Source: an uncultured Clostridia bacterium (GTDB taxonomy: Bacteria > Bacillota > Clostridia > Lachnospirales > CAG-274). From it: a DNA stretch of 64,000 bases. The stretch spans positions 1-64,000 of the forward strand of contig CANPXH010000001.1 of assembly GCA_947585865.1 (NCBI GenBank). The letters run 5' to 3'. Below the pieces are notes generated by a model. The model was not told the origin of the DNA, ran no database searches, and saw nothing but the letters and a program-made list of their open reading frames with translations. The translations under genes were made by a program, and so were the position numbers. Below, one piece after another: positions 17,305 through 27,206 of the stretch (the first letter of the stretch is position 1; every line of letters starts with the position of its first letter).

Positions 17305-18092
17305 TAAGGATAATTTCAGCAGCGATAGGGATCGTTTTTTTGCTGCTTTTTATAATTGTGGGCGGCTTGCCTCTTGAGGCTGTGACGCTTCTAATATCTC
17401 TTATAGGCATATATGAGCTGTATAAGGCTGTTTCGGGCAAAATAAAGCCTGTACACTTTGCAGGCTTTTTACTGAATATTTTTTATTTTATATTTGTTAT
17501 AATGTCGGACAAAACAGAGTATTTTGATCTGATATTCATTTCAATGATATTGGTAATAATGACTGTGCTCGTCTTGCTGCATAAAACAAATACCATACTT
17601 GACGGCGCAATTACAGTGCTTGGTTTTTTCTATGTCACGGTAATGATGAGCCTAATATGCAGATTACGTGATTTTTCAATCATATTTACATGGCTTCCCT
17701 TTATTTTTGCCTTTGCAAGCGACACAGGCGCATATTTTATAGGCTCCGCTATAGGAAAGCACAAGCTTACTCCTGAGCTAAGCCCTCATAAATCGGTTGA
17801 AGGCGCAATAGGCGGTGTTGTAACTGCCGCTGTGCTGTCATCGATTTACGCTTTTGTTTGCTACAAATACTATGGTCTGGCTCCCGAATTTATATGGATA
17901 CTTGCCATTGCCGGTGCTGTAGGTTCTGTATTTGGACAGCTTGGAGATTTGGCAGCATCCTCAATAAAAAGACAGGTCGGTATAAAGGACTACGGCAAAA
18001 TTATGCCGGGGCATGGCGGTGTTATGGACAGATTTGATTCCGTATTGTTTACAATGCCTTTTGTTTATATTATTATGTGTATTTTTTCTTAA
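17298..18092 (+). CDS. cdsA: Phosphatidate cytidylyltransferase
   Basis: Integral membrane enzyme making CDP-diacylglycerol from phosphatidic acid and CTP, the branch point for phospholipids. The 264-residue product has about eight TM segments and the family signature near the C-terminus, KRQVGIKDYGKIMPGHGGVMDRFDS (about 224-248), with the metal-binding Asp residues. Starts inside the end of uppS. Confidence 0.95.
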   Translation: MLVRIISAAIGIVFLLLFIIVGGLPLEAVTLLISLIGIYELYKAVSGKIKPVHFAGFLLNIFYFIFVIMSDKTEYFDLIFISMILVIMTVLVLLHKTNTILDGAITVLGFFYVTVMMSLICRLRDFSIIFTWLPFIFAFASDTGAYFIGSAIGKHKLTPELSPHKSVEGAIGGVVTAAVLSSIYAFVCYKYYGLAPEFIWILAIAGAVGSVFGQLGDLAASSIKRQVGIKDYGKIMPGHGGVMDRFDSVLFTMPFVYIIMCIFS

Positions 18093-18104
18093 GGAGTGTT
18101 TACT

Positions 18105-19250
18105 TTGACTGAAAATATCGCAATTCTTGGTTCAACAGGTTCTATAGGCACGCAGACTCTTGAAGTGATAAGAGATATTGGCGGCATAAAAGTATGGGCA
18201 ATGAGTACGAATACCAGGATAGATCTTTTTGAAAAACAGGTGAGAGAGTTCAAGCCCGATATCGTTTGTGTAATGGATAAAAACAAGGCCGATGAATTCA
18301 AAAAAAATGTGGCGGATCTGCCTGTTAAGATATATACGGGAATGGAAGGGCTTATTGCCGTAGCCACATATAAAAAGGCTGATACCGTAGTTAATTCCGT
18401 TGTGGGCAATATAGGTCTTGTGCCAACTACAGAAGCCATAAAGGCCAAAAAAAATATTGCTCTTGCCAATAAGGAAACTCTTGTTACATCAGGCGAGCTT
18501 GTAATGAAGCTTATAGAAGAAAACGGAGTTGCAATGTATCCCGTAGACAGTGAGCATTCAGCAATATTTCAATCTCTGCAGGGAAATAAAGGCAACAAGA
18601 TAGCTAAGATATTTCTTACCGCTTCGGGAGGACCGTTCAGAACATATGAGGATGTATCAAAGGTGACTGTGGATGATGCGCTTAAGCATCCAAATTGGGA
18701 TATGGGCAAAAAAATAACCATAGATTCTGCTACACTTATGAATAAAGGACTTGAAGTCATAGAGGCAAAGTGGCTTTTTAATGTAGAGCTGGATCAAATA
18801 GAGGTGCTGGTGCATCCTCAGAGCATTGTGCATTCAATGGTAGGCTATGAAGACGGCGCCGTTATAGCCGAATTGGGCGAACCCGATATGAGAGTGCCGA
18901 TACAGTATGCTCTTACCTATCCAAAGAGAGTCAGGAATTCTTTTCCGAAAATAAATTTTTTTGAAAGAAATGACCTTACCTTTGAAAAGCCCCATGCAGA
19001 CAAGTTCCCGTGTCTTGGCTTGGCGTATAAAGCAATAAGAACGGGCGGCACTATGCCTGCCGTTTTAAATGCGGCAAATGAAATTGCCGTTGCCAAATTT
19101 ATAGATAGGAAGATAGGCTTTTTAGATATCCCAAAACTTATAGAAAAGACAATGAGTGCATATACTGTTAAGTATAATTATAATTTAGAGGATGTTCTCA
19201 AGGCCGACAAATGGGCAAGGGAATATGCCGAAAATACAGAGGTGGATTAA
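18105..19250 (+). CDS. dxr: 1-deoxy-D-xylulose 5-phosphate reductoisomerase
   Basis: Converts DXP to 2-C-methylerythritol 4-phosphate in the non-mevalonate isoprenoid pathway. The 381-residue protein has the NADPH motif GSTGSIGTQTL near the N-terminus, ALANKETLVTSG, the metal and substrate segment PVDSEHSAIFQ and the loop HPNWDMGKKITIDSATLMNKGLE. TTG is taken as start because it lies 8 bases after GGAG; a GTG three codons earlier overlaps that site. Confidence 0.95.
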   Translation: MTENIAILGSTGSIGTQTLEVIRDIGGIKVWAMSTNTRIDLFEKQVREFKPDIVCVMDKNKADEFKKNVADLPVKIYTGMEGLIAVATYKKADTVVNSVVGNIGLVPTTEAIKAKKNIALANKETLVTSGELVMKLIEENGVAMYPVDSEHSAIFQSLQGNKGNKIAKIFLTASGGPFRTYEDVSKVTVDDALKHPNWDMGKKITIDSATLMNKGLEVIEAKWLFNVELDQIEVLVHPQSIVHSMVGYEDGAVIAELGEPDMRVPIQYALTYPKRVRNSFPKINFFERNDLTFEKPHADKFPCLGLAYKAIRTGGTMPAVLNAANEIAVAKFIDRKIGFLDIPKLIEKTMSAYTVKYNYNLEDVLKADKWAREYAENTEVD

Positions 19251-20324
19251 TTGTCTGTTATTTTAACTTTACTTATTTTTACCGTGATCGTGGTGATACA
19301 TGAGGCAGGACATTTTTGGGTAGCGAAAAAATGCAATGTTTTGGTTGAAGAATTTTCTGTCGGTATGGGTCCTAAATTATGCGGATTCAAAAAAGGGGAT
19401 ACTGAATATAACATAAGAATACTTCCCTTAGGCGGCTTTTGCAGAATGGCCGATGAGGCAGAAGACAGAGATGATGTTATATCATTTAATGACACCACGC
19501 CTTTGCAGAGAATAGCCATATGCTTTGCAGGCCCTGTTATGAATTTCATACTTGCCTTTGCTGCCATGACAATTATTGGAATGTGCACATATATGATGAC
19601 CACCGATATAGTGGCTATCAGTGAAAATTCCGCAGCGGCCGAGGCGGGAATACAGGCAGGCGATACCATAACCGCTGTAAACGGTCATAAGGTATACAGC
19701 AGGAGCGACTTTGATTTTTATACAAGTCAAAGCACGGATGACAATTATTTGATTACTGTTAAAAGAAACGGCAGAAATATGGACTTTAATATTTCTCCCA
19801 GATATGATGAAAAGGAAAAAAGAAGTCTTTTTGGCTTTAGCCTTGATATAAAAGCACCGTATTTTGATGTCATGGGTTTAAACAAAGATCGTTTGCTTGA
19901 AAAAGCAAGCTTGGTCAAATATTTTTCATATGGTTTTTTCAGTATGGTCAGTATCGTCAAAATGACGGCATATGCTTTTGTGCAGCTCATAACAAGCAAA
20001 ATAGCCATTACGGAAATGTCGGGGCCTATAGGCATCACTTCCGCAGTAGGCGAGGTATACAGAGAAAGCGCAGCCCTCAGCAAATGGGCTGTCATATTGT
20101 CAATGCTTGAACTGACAGCCTTGCTGAGTGCCAACCTGGGCGTTATTAATCTTATGCCTTTGCCGGCAATAGACGGAGGACGTATAGTAATTGCTTTTAT
20201 AGAGCTTATCACAAGGAGAACCGTACCCAAAAATATAGAAGGGCTGGTGCATTTTATAGGCTTCGTTCTTTTAATGGCACTTGGCATATATATAGCATAT
20301 AACGATGTACTTAAATTGATTTAA
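19251..20324 (+). CDS. rseP: Site-2 zinc metalloprotease RseP
   Basis: Intramembrane protease that cuts anti-sigma factors and leftover signal peptides inside the membrane. The zinc site HEAGH (residues 17-21) is in the first TM segment, a PDZ domain lies in the middle (about 120-195), and the second active-site motif NLMPLPAIDGGR is near the C-terminus. Starts with TTG directly after the dxr stop; GAGGTGG overlapping the end of dxr serves as RBS, so coupling to dxr is likely. Confidence 0.94.
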   Translation: MSVILTLLIFTVIVVIHEAGHFWVAKKCNVLVEEFSVGMGPKLCGFKKGDTEYNIRILPLGGFCRMADEAEDRDDVISFNDTTPLQRIAICFAGPVMNFILAFAAMTIIGMCTYMMTTDIVAISENSAAAEAGIQAGDTITAVNGHKVYSRSDFDFYTSQSTDDNYLITVKRNGRNMDFNISPRYDEKEKRSLFGFSLDIKAPYFDVMGLNKDRLLEKASLVKYFSYGFFSMVSIVKMTAYAFVQLITSKIAITEMSGPIGITSAVGEVYRESAALSKWAVILSMLELTALLSANLGVINLMPLPAIDGGRIVIAFIELITRRTVPKNIEGLVHFIGFVLLMALGIYIAYNDVLKLI

Positions 20325-20336
20325 AGGGTGATTTAA

Positions 20337-21389
20337 ATGATAGAAAGAAAAAAAACACGAACAGTGAAAATAGGCAATGTACTTGTCGGAGGCAATAATC
20401 CCATAGCGATACAATCCATGTGCAATACAAAAACCTCTGATGTAGAAGCAACAGTCGGTCAAATCAAGGAGCTTGAGGAAGCCGGCTGCGAAATAATAAG
20501 AGTTGCCGTTCCCGATATGGCGGCGGCGGAAGCAATAAAAGATATAAAAAAGCAAATAAATATCCCGCTTGTAGCCGATATACATTTTGATTACAGGCTT
20601 GCGTTGAAGGCTATAGAAAACGGCGTTGACAAACTGAGGATAAATCCCGGAAATATAGGCAGCGAGGACAGAGTAAAAGCTGTTGTCGAAGCTGCAAAGG
20701 AAAAAGGAATACCTATAAGAATAGGCGTTAATTCGGGATCCCTTGAAAAAAATATACTTGAAAAATATGGAGAGGTCACGCCTCAAGGTCTTGTGGAAAG
20801 CGCATTGGGTCATGTGAGGATATTGGAAAAATATGATTTTCACGATATAGTTATTTCAATAAAAGCTTCCAACGTACCTTTTTCACTTGATACTTACTCA
20901 CTTCTTTCAAATACGGTGGACTATCCTATACATTTAGGCATAACCGAAGCCGGCACAAAATGGGCGGGTACTGTTAAATCTTCCGTAGGAATAGGCGCTA
21001 TACTGGCTATGGGTATAGGCGACACTATAAGGGTATCTCTTACAGGAAGCCCTGTAGACGAAGTGAGAGTGGCAAAGGAGATACTTAAATCACTGGGATT
21101 GAGAAAATTCGGAATAGAATTCATATCATGCCCAACGTGCGGAAGAACATCCATAGATCTTATAGGCCTTGCCAATAAGGTCGAGGAAAAATGCAGAAAT
21201 ATAAATAAAGATATAAAGGTCGCAGTGATGGGCTGTGCCGTAAACGGACCGGGAGAAGCAAGAGAGGCGGATATAGGTATTGCCGGCGGAAAGGGCTACG
21301 GGCTTATATTCAAAAAAGGCGAAATACTTAAAAAGCTTCCCGAAAATCAGCTTTTAAACGCTCTTATAGAGGAGATAGATAAGCTGTGA
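20337..21389 (+). CDS. ispG: 4-hydroxy-3-methylbut-2-enyl diphosphate synthase
   Basis: [4Fe-4S] enzyme for the penultimate step of the MEP pathway, here sharing an operon with dxr. The 350-residue protein has the TIM-barrel part ([21 protein letters not shown]) and the C-terminal cluster-binding cysteines in SCPTCGR and [12 protein letters not shown]. Twelve bases after rseP. Confidence 0.96.
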   Translation: MIERKKTRTVKIGNVLVGGNNPIAIQSMCNTKTSDVEATVGQIKELEEAGCEIIRVAVPDMAAAEAIKDIKKQINIPLVADIHFDYRLALKAIENGVDKLRINPGNIGSEDRVKAVVEAAKEKGIPIRIGVNSGSLEKNILEKYGEVTPQGLVESALGHVRILEKYDFHDIVISIKASNVPFSLDTYSLLSNTVDYPIHLGITEAGTKWAGTVKSSVGIGAILAMGIGDTIRVSLTGSPVDEVRVAKEILKSLGLRKFGIEFISCPTCGRTSIDLIGLANKVEEKCRNINKDIKVAVMGCAVNGPGEAREADIGIAGGKGYGLIFKKGEILKKLPENQLLNALIEEIDKL

Positions 21390-21404
21390 TTTGGAGTGGT
21401 ATAC

Positions 21405-24400
21405 ATGAAAAATACAGAATTTAATAAGGTGTTTGGCAATATAGACCTTTCTGCAAATGTCAGGACAAATTTGAAAAATACGATCGTCGATACATTGAAG
21501 GTTACCAATGAAAGCAAAAATGTAGAGGTGCATCTTTTATCCGATGCATTTGTTGACGAAAGCTGTATAAATGATTTGGAATCAGATATTTTAGATGCAT
21601 TTCCGGGTATCGAAGGCGTAAGCGCAGACATTTCATACAATATGGAAAACTGCACGGATGAAGAAAAGATCGCTCAATATTGGCACAGACTCGAGGATAT
21701 AGTAAGGAGCAGAAATTTTGTGTGTTCGGCTTTGTTTAAAAATGCCGAATGGCATCTTGATGAAAACATACTTAATATCTTTGTGGACAATAATTCTGCC
21801 TTTTTATTCAAAAACTTTGATCTTGATAAAGAATTTAGCAAGGTACTGGAGCAAAGACTTAATATAAATGTCAATGTTGTGTTCAAAAATAAAGAAATTG
21901 ATGAAGGGGCTATAGAGGAAAAGAAAAGGCTCATTTTAAAACACAACGAAGAATATATGGCTCAGGCTGCCGCTCGTATGGAAGCCTCCGCCACCGTTCC
22001 CGTAATAAGTGATACCGACTTTAATAAAAAAAGAAGAATAAAAGCTTCAGCGCCTTCTTTAGCTACCATAGAGCAAGAACCTGTTTCCATTACGGAAGCG
22101 TGCAGAAAAATGGGAGAAGCCGTTATCGAGGGAAGAATATATATGGAAGCCCAAACAAGGGAGACAAAAAACGGTCGACTGATTGTTAAAAGTGCCGTTA
22201 CAGACGGAACAAACTCCGTATATATCAAAATGTTCATACAGCCCGAGGAATACGGAAAATATAAAAAGCTTGTAAATAAAGGTAAAAAGCCTGTATATGT
22301 AAGAATAAAGGGCAATATAGAAAACGATCCCTTTGAAAATAATGAGCAGGTACTTATCATAAGGGAGATAAACGAAGCACAGGCGCCGGAAATAAGGCCC
22401 GATAATGCACCTGAAAAGAGAGTGGAACTGCATCTTCATACAAATATGAGTATGATGGATGGCATTACGTCTGCATATGAGTACATTGACAGAGCCGTAT
22501 ATTGGGGTCATAAGGCAATTGCATTTACAGATCACGGTGTGGTACAAGCCTTTCCCGATGTACTTCACGCAATAGAAGGCAAAAATATCAAACCTCTTTA
22601 CGGCTGTGAAGGATATATGGTAAACGATATCGGTGCAATCGTTAAAAATTCCCATGGCCAAAGCATAGATACTACATATGTTGTGTTTGACCTCGAGACT
22701 ACCGGCCTGAACAACAAAAGCGACAAGATCATAGAGATAGGAGCCGTTAAGGTAAAGAACGGTGAAATAATAGACAGATTTTCTACATTTGTTTATCCCG
22801 AAAGACATATAGAACCTAAGATATCAAAGCTTACGGGAATATATGACGAAATGGTTGAAGGCTACGGTACCGAAGAAGACATTGTTCCCGAATTTATGGG
22901 ATTCATAGGCGACAGTGTGCTTGTGGCACATAATGCCGGCTTCGATGTGGGATTTTTGAGAAGGTTTGCAAAAGAAAAGGGCGATAATATAGATAACACC
23001 GTTATAGATACTCTTGAGCTTTCAAGAGCACTTTTGCCTGCGCTCAATAATTTCAAGCTGGATACGGTATGCGATGAGCTCAATATTTCTCTTGAAAATC
23101 ATCACAGAGCCGTTCATGATGCGGAAGCTACAGCACTTTGCTTTATGGAATTTATAAAAATGCTTAAGTCAAAAGGTATTGTAAGTATAAATGAAATTAA
23201 TGCAGCCTGTAGCGAATCCATAGATAAATCCAAGATTACAAAGAGATATCATATTATAATTTTTGCAAAAAATCAGGCGGGATTGAAAAATCTTTATGAG
23301 CTTGTGTCTGCATCACACATTAAATACTTCAATAAAAGAAGCTCAAGGCCGTGTATTCCCAAATCCGAGATACTTAAATACAGGGAAAATCTTGTGTTGG
23401 GTTCAGCCTGCGAAGCAGGTGATCTGTATGAAGCCGTATACAGTGATATGCCCGAAGAGGATATAAAAGAAATAGTGGCGTTCTATGATTACCTTGAAGT
23501 ACAGCCTATAGACAACAATAGATTTATGATAAACAATACGAGCCGTAATGGTAAATCTGTTGAAAGCGAAGATGATCTTATCAATATAAATAAAAGAATA
23601 GTTGAGCTTGGCGATAAATACAATAAGCCTGTAGTTGCAACGGGTGATGTGCATTTTATCGATCCCGAATGCGCCGACTACAGAAGAATAGTACAGATAG
23701 GCGAAGGCTTTAAACTTGAAGACTGCGAGGATCAGGCGCCTCTTTATTTCAGGACAACAGAGGAAATGCTCAATGAATTTTCCTATTTGGAAAAAAGTAA
23801 AGCATATGAAATAGTTGTAACGAACACAAACATTGTTGCCGATATGATAGATGACGGTATCATAGCTATACCTCACAAGAAATGTCCGCCGAAAATAGAA
23901 GGCTCGGAGGAGGATCTGCGCAGGATAACCACACAAAGAGCAAAAGAGATATATGGCGATCCTCTGCCCGAAATAATAGAAACAAGATTAAATAAAGAGC
24001 TTGAATCTATAATAGGCAATGGCTATGCGGTGCTTTATATCATAGCTCGTTTGCTTGTAAAAGACTCAAATGAGCATGGATACATAGTTGGTTCAAGAGG
24101 TTCTGTTGGAAGTTCATTTGCCGCAACTATGGCAGGCATAACAGAGGTGAATCCTCTTGATCCTCATTATGTATGTCCAAACTGCAAATACTCTGATTTC
24201 ACTTCGGAGGAAGTGCAGAAGGTAGCGGGCAATTCGGGCTTTGACCTGCCTGATAAAAAATGCCCCGTATGCGGCACGGAAATGAATAAAAACGGCCAGG
24301 CAATACCATTCGAGACATTCCTGGGCTTTAAGGGAGATAAGGAGCCCGACATAGACCTTAATTTTTCCGGAGAGGACCAAACAAGGGCTCACAAGTATTG

Positions 24401-25784
24401 CGAAACTTTGTTCGAGGGCGGTAATGTATATAAGGCCGGCACAATATCCACATTACAGGATAAAACAGTGTACGGATATGTATTGAAATATTGTGAACAA
24501 AAGGGCATAGCAATGAAAACAAGCGAGATAAACCGTCTTGTGGAAGGCTGTGTGGGAGTAAAGCGTTCAACAGGTCAGCATCCCGGAGGCCTTGTAATTG
24601 TTCCCGATTATACTGATATACATGAATTTTGTCCTGTTCAGCATCCTGCAAATAAGGCGGACTCCGGCGTGACAACGACACATTTTGACTATCATTCGAT
24701 AGATGCCTGCCTCCTTAAGCTGGATATGCTGGGTCATGATGTACCTACAATACTGCGTATGTATAAAGATATTACCGGCTTTGATCCGCTTGATGTGCCT
24801 ATGAATGACAAAGCAACAATGTCATTGTTTACATCTCCCGAGGCTCTTGGGGTGACAAAAGAGCAAATACACTGTGAAACAGGTACATTAGGACTTCCCG
24901 AATTCGGAACGAATTTTGTAATAGGTATGCTTCTTGAGACACAGCCAAAATCGTTTTCCGGCCTTGTTAAGATATCCGGACTTTCCCATGGTACCGATGT
25001 ATGGAACGGAAATGCACAGGAGCTTATTGAAGAAGGTGTATGTACTCTTAACGAAGTTATTCCTACAAGAGATGATATAATGGTATATCTTATGCTCCAT
25101 AATGTACCGAATGCAGATGCATTTTCGATAATGGAAAATGTGAGAAAAGGAAGAGGCCTGAGACCCGATGAAGAAGAGCTTATGCGCAAGCATGACGTTC
25201 CTGAATGGTATATAAAAAGCTGTAAAAAAATAAAGTATATGTTCCCAAAAGGACACGCTGTGGCATATTGCACAAATACGTTTAGAATAGGCTACTTTAA
25301 AATAAACTATCCGTTAGCATTTTATGCAGCACATTTTTCAATGAAATATGAAAATTTTGAATATGATAATATGTGTTTCGGGCTTGAAAAAGCTCAGCAA
25401 AGATATGATGAGATAGCAGCAATGGGAAAACAGGCTTCCGATAAAGACAGATCTGTGGCAGATATATTAAAGCTTGTCATAGAAATGTATGTACGTGGAT
25501 ATAAATTTACAAAGATCGATATTCATAGATCAGAGGCAACAAAATTCAAGGTAGTCAAAAATGACAATGGCGAAGAAGTGCTGCTGCCGCCTTTGTGTAC
25601 AATAGAAGGCATGGGTGTATCTGTGGCAGAATCTGTGGTCGAAGCAAGAAAAGACGGTGAATTTGAAACTCTTGAAGATATGATGAACAGAACTCAGCTT
25701 GGAAAGAAACTTATAGAGCTGATGAAGATAAACGGAGTTGTAGACGGAATAAGAGATACGGATCAGCTGACATTGTTTACATAA
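21405..25784 (+). CDS. polC: DNA polymerase III alpha subunit, PolC type
   Basis: Main replicative polymerase of low-GC Gram-positive bacteria. The 1459 residues hold an N-terminal domain, an OB-fold region (about 230-325), a PHP domain (VELHLHTNMSMMDG, about 340) interrupted by a DEDD 3'-5' exonuclease (VVFDLETTGLNNKSDKIIEIGAV, about 425-590), and the polymerase core with PDIDLNFSGE, a palm motif, plus a zinc-binding CPNCKYSD/CPVCG segment. The start is the ATG 8 bases after GGAG; a GTG three codons earlier overlaps that site. The last gene of the operon. Confidence 0.97.
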   Translation: MKNTEFNKVFGNIDLSANVRTNLKNTIVDTLKVTNESKNVEVHLLSDAFVDESCINDLESDILDAFPGIEGVSADISYNMENCTDEEKIAQYWHRLEDIVRSRNFVCSALFKNAEWHLDENILNIFVDNNSAFLFKNFDLDKEFSKVLEQRLNINVNVVFKNKEIDEGAIEEKKRLILKHNEEYMAQAAARMEASATVPVISDTDFNKKRRIKASAPSLATIEQEPVSITEACRKMGEAVIEGRIYMEAQTRETKNGRLIVKSAVTDGTNSVYIKMFIQPEEYGKYKKLVNKGKKPVYVRIKGNIENDPFENNEQVLIIREINEAQAPEIRPDNAPEKRVELHLHTNMSMMDGITSAYEYIDRAVYWGHKAIAFTDHGVVQAFPDVLHAIEGKNIKPLYGCEGYMVNDIGAIVKNSHGQSIDTTYVVFDLETTGLNNKSDKIIEIGAVKVKNGEIIDRFSTFVYPERHIEPKISKLTGIYDEMVEGYGTEEDIVPEFMGFIGDSVLVAHNAGFDVGFLRRFAKEKGDNIDNTVIDTLELSRALLPALNNFKLDTVCDELNISLENHHRAVHDAEATALCFMEFIKMLKSKGIVSINEINAACSESIDKSKITKRYHIIIFAKNQAGLKNLYELVSASHIKYFNKRSSRPCIPKSEILKYRENLVLGSACEAGDLYEAVYSDMPEEDIKEIVAFYDYLEVQPIDNNRFMINNTSRNGKSVESEDDLININKRIVELGDKYNKPVVATGDVHFIDPECADYRRIVQIGEGFKLEDCEDQAPLYFRTTEEMLNEFSYLEKSKAYEIVVTNTNIVADMIDDGIIAIPHKKCPPKIEGSEEDLRRITTQRAKEIYGDPLPEIIETRLNKELESIIGNGYAVLYIIARLLVKDSNEHGYIVGSRGSVGSSFAATMAGITEVNPLDPHYVCPNCKYSDFTSEEVQKVAGNSGFDLPDKKCPVCGTEMNKNGQAIPFETFLGFKGDKEPDIDLNFSGEDQTRAHKYCETLFEGGNVYKAGTISTLQDKTVYGYVLKYCEQKGIAMKTSEINRLVEGCVGVKRSTGQHPGGLVIVPDYTDIHEFCPVQHPANKADSGVTTTHFDYHSIDACLLKLDMLGHDVPTILRMYKDITGFDPLDVPMNDKATMSLFTSPEALGVTKEQIHCETGTLGLPEFGTNFVIGMLLETQPKSFSGLVKISGLSHGTDVWNGNAQELIEEGVCTLNEVIPTRDDIMVYLMLHNVPNADAFSIMENVRKGRGLRPDEEELMRKHDVPEWYIKSCKKIKYMFPKGHAVAYCTNTFRIGYFKINYPLAFYAAHFSMKYENFEYDNMCFGLEKAQQRYDEIAAMGKQASDKDRSVADILKLVIEMYVRGYKFTKIDIHRSEATKFKVVKNDNGEEVLLPPLCTIEGMGVSVAESVVEARKDGEFETLEDMMNRTQLGKKLIELMKINGVVDGIRDTDQLTLFT

Positions 25785-25811
25785 TTAAATTCAAAGCATA
25801 TATAGGGTTCA

Positions 25812-25910
25812 AAAAAAATAGGGCCGATTTAGGGCAAATATACCCTTAACTATTCGCAAAACTATCCTTTTACGAATAGTTAAGGAACTGCCCCGACCTA
25901 TTTTTTATGT
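25812..25910 (+). terminator. Long imperfect inverted repeat downstream of polC
   Basis: The core is a perfect 13-bp stem (25844-25856 with 25873-25885, 16-base loop). Outside it the arms continue imperfectly to AAAAAATAGG paired with CCTATTTTTT (25812-25821 with 25898-25908). It ends in a T-run and so can terminate polC, but it is far longer than a normal terminator. Confidence 0.7.
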
Positions 25911-25933
25911 ATAAAATTCTTGTAATTCCACTT

Positions 25934-25967
25934 AAAAAGGCATTATTCTTTGGAATAACGCCCTTTA
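25934..25967 (-). terminator. Terminator of the RpiB-family gene
   Basis: A stem of 12-13 bp (25936-25948 with 25953-25966, small imperfections), with a T-run on the minus strand. It lies about 55 bases past the stop codon. Confidence 0.7.
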
Positions 25968-26021
25968 ATCTTTAATAATATTTCAGCTTCAAGTATTGCA
26001 CACTGTATTCTGCCAAACTTA

Positions 26022-26657
26022 TTACAGTATTCCCTTTATATATTCTGCAATATCAGCATCTTTACATTCCGCAAAGAAATATTCGCTGAATTTTTCGCCG
26101 CTTACTGCACCCTTTAGCAATTCCTGATCTATATTCTTAAGTATCGTAAGCATATCCGTATGAGTTATCTTCTTTACCTCATCGAGTATCTTTTTATTTC
26201 TCTGTTCGGGCACTACTCTCTCCTTGGGATAGCCCTGTCCGCTCTTTCCTGAGAATAACTGTTCAAAAGTATATTTAAGATTGAGCTCTGCTCCCCAACC
26301 AAATCCTTTGGCAAAAGGAAATGCTGCACAATTGCCGTCATTTATCTGAGCAAACATATAGCCGTCTGAGGGATCGACGATGTGTCCGCACAGCACTCCC
26401 GGAAAAGCATTGCAGGCAAGCATAGCGCCTTCACCTGTACCGCAGCCTGTTACAACAAAATCTGCCGCACCGGAGTTAAGGAGTATCGCAGCCAATATAC
26501 CGCACTGTACATATGTAAGCTGTGCCTTGTCCTCGGCAGTATACATACCATAGTTAAATACCTCATGCCCCTTAGGCTCGACAACGCTTTTTAATGTTGA
26601 AAATATAAGTTCGTTCTTTGCTGCCTGACTGTTTTCATTGATCAAAGCAATTTTCAT
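26022..26657 (-). CDS. RpiB/LacA/LacB-family sugar isomerase with C-terminal extension
   Basis: The N-terminal 150 residues have the RpiB fold signatures: MKIALINENSQ, ADFVVTGCGTGEGAMLACN (catalytic Cys and GTGEG loop) and the GHIVDPSDG region. The protein is 211 residues, about 60 longer than ribose-5-phosphate isomerase B, with a Lys/Asp-rich helical tail. Such longer members include the 4-deoxy-L-threo-5-hexosulose-uronate isomerase DhuI, so uronate metabolism is as likely as the pentose phosphate pathway. A consensus promoter with AT palindromes suggests regulation. The substrate is not certain. Confidence 0.82.
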   Translation of the reverse strand: MKIALINENSQAAKNELIFSTLKSVVEPKGHEVFNYGMYTAEDKAQLTYVQCGILAAILLNSGAADFVVTGCGTGEGAMLACNAFPGVLCGHIVDPSDGYMFAQINDGNCAAFPFAKGFGWGAELNLKYTFEQLFSGKSGQGYPKERVVPEQRNKKILDEVKKITHTDMLTILKNIDQELLKGAVSGEKFSEYFFAECKDADIAEYIKGIL

Positions 26658-26693
26658 AATTTCGCACCTCTCATAAATTGATTTTATATATAC

Positions 26694-26733
26694 ACTATAA
26701 AATAAATAAAGGGATTTGTCAACTGTATATACA
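26694..26733 (-). promoter_or_regulatory. Consensus promoter of the RpiB-family gene with adjacent palindrome
   Basis: On the minus strand TTGACA (26717-26722) and TATAGT (26694-26699) are 17 bases apart. A perfect palindrome TGTATATACA (26724-26733) lies one base upstream of the -35, a typical operator position for activators or GntR-type repressors. Confidence 0.78.
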
Positions 26734-26764
26734 AAAAAAGGCAGCTTATAAAGCTGCCCTTTTG
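26733..26764 (-). terminator. Terminator of the 98-residue membrane protein gene
   Basis: A perfect 8-bp GC-rich stem (GGCAGCTT 26740-26747, AAGCTGCC 26751-26758) with seven T residues on the minus strand. Confidence 0.88.
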
Positions 26765-26783
26765 CGGTGTATCCTCCTGCCTG

Positions 26784-27080
26784 TCAGCAGGCTTTTTTAT
26801 AATAGCCCAATGAAATAAGACTATCCAAATATATAACGTTGTTTTTCCTTACAATAGGTCTTCTCTTTGCTTGTTTGCGTTTATTGGCCTTTGCACTGTC
26901 TGCGGCAATACCATATATAAGCCAGCATACAGATGCTATTGCTATAAAAGGAAGCGTTGCCCTTTCCATGCTTTCAAATGCCACATTGCCGCTCCAGCTT
27001 ATAAAGAAATTGATGCAAAATAATGTACAGGATACAGTTACGATCGTCAATGCTCTTCTGCATAATTTTTTGATATTCAT
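26784..27080 (-). CDS. Small hypothetical membrane protein (98 residues)
   Basis: Two hydrophobic segments (about 10-30 and 42-60) are followed by a strongly basic stretch (KANKRKQAKRRPIVRKN) and a C-terminus with a hydrophobic helix ending YYKKAC. No family recognised. RBS GGAGG is strong. It has its own consensus promoter, terminator and an unusual cluster of CGAACA motifs upstream, so it is a single-gene regulated unit. An SOS-controlled membrane protein such as a cell-division inhibitor is a possibility suggested by the upstream motifs, not by the protein itself. Confidence 0.7.
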   Translation of the reverse strand: MNIKKLCRRALTIVTVSCTLFCINFFISWSGNVAFESMERATLPFIAIASVCWLIYGIAADSAKANKRKQAKRRPIVRKNNVIYLDSLISLGYYKKAC

Positions 27081-27101
27081 ATAATAACCTCCATTGTAAT
27101 A

Positions 27102-27206
27102 ATATGTTCGATAAATTTTTTGGTATCATTGAAAATATTTCCATATTTTTATTTGATTTACGCTTATTATATCACATATATGTTCGTTTGTCAAATGTTT
27201 GTTCGA
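27102..27206 (-). promoter_or_regulatory. Consensus promoter with repeated CGAACATAT motifs upstream of the small membrane protein
   Basis: On the minus strand perfect TTGACA (27189-27194) and TATAAT (27166-27171) are 17 bases apart. The 9-mer CGAACATAT occurs exactly twice, in the spacer (27178-27186) and in the leader near the RBS (27102-27110); a third CGAACA lies upstream of the -35 (near 27200). The motif resembles the left half of the Firmicutes LexA box. Confidence 0.72.

Noticed and set aside
22059-22808. A 249-codon open frame on the minus strand inside polC
   Set aside because: Opposite a conserved PolC region; no independent evidence of coding.
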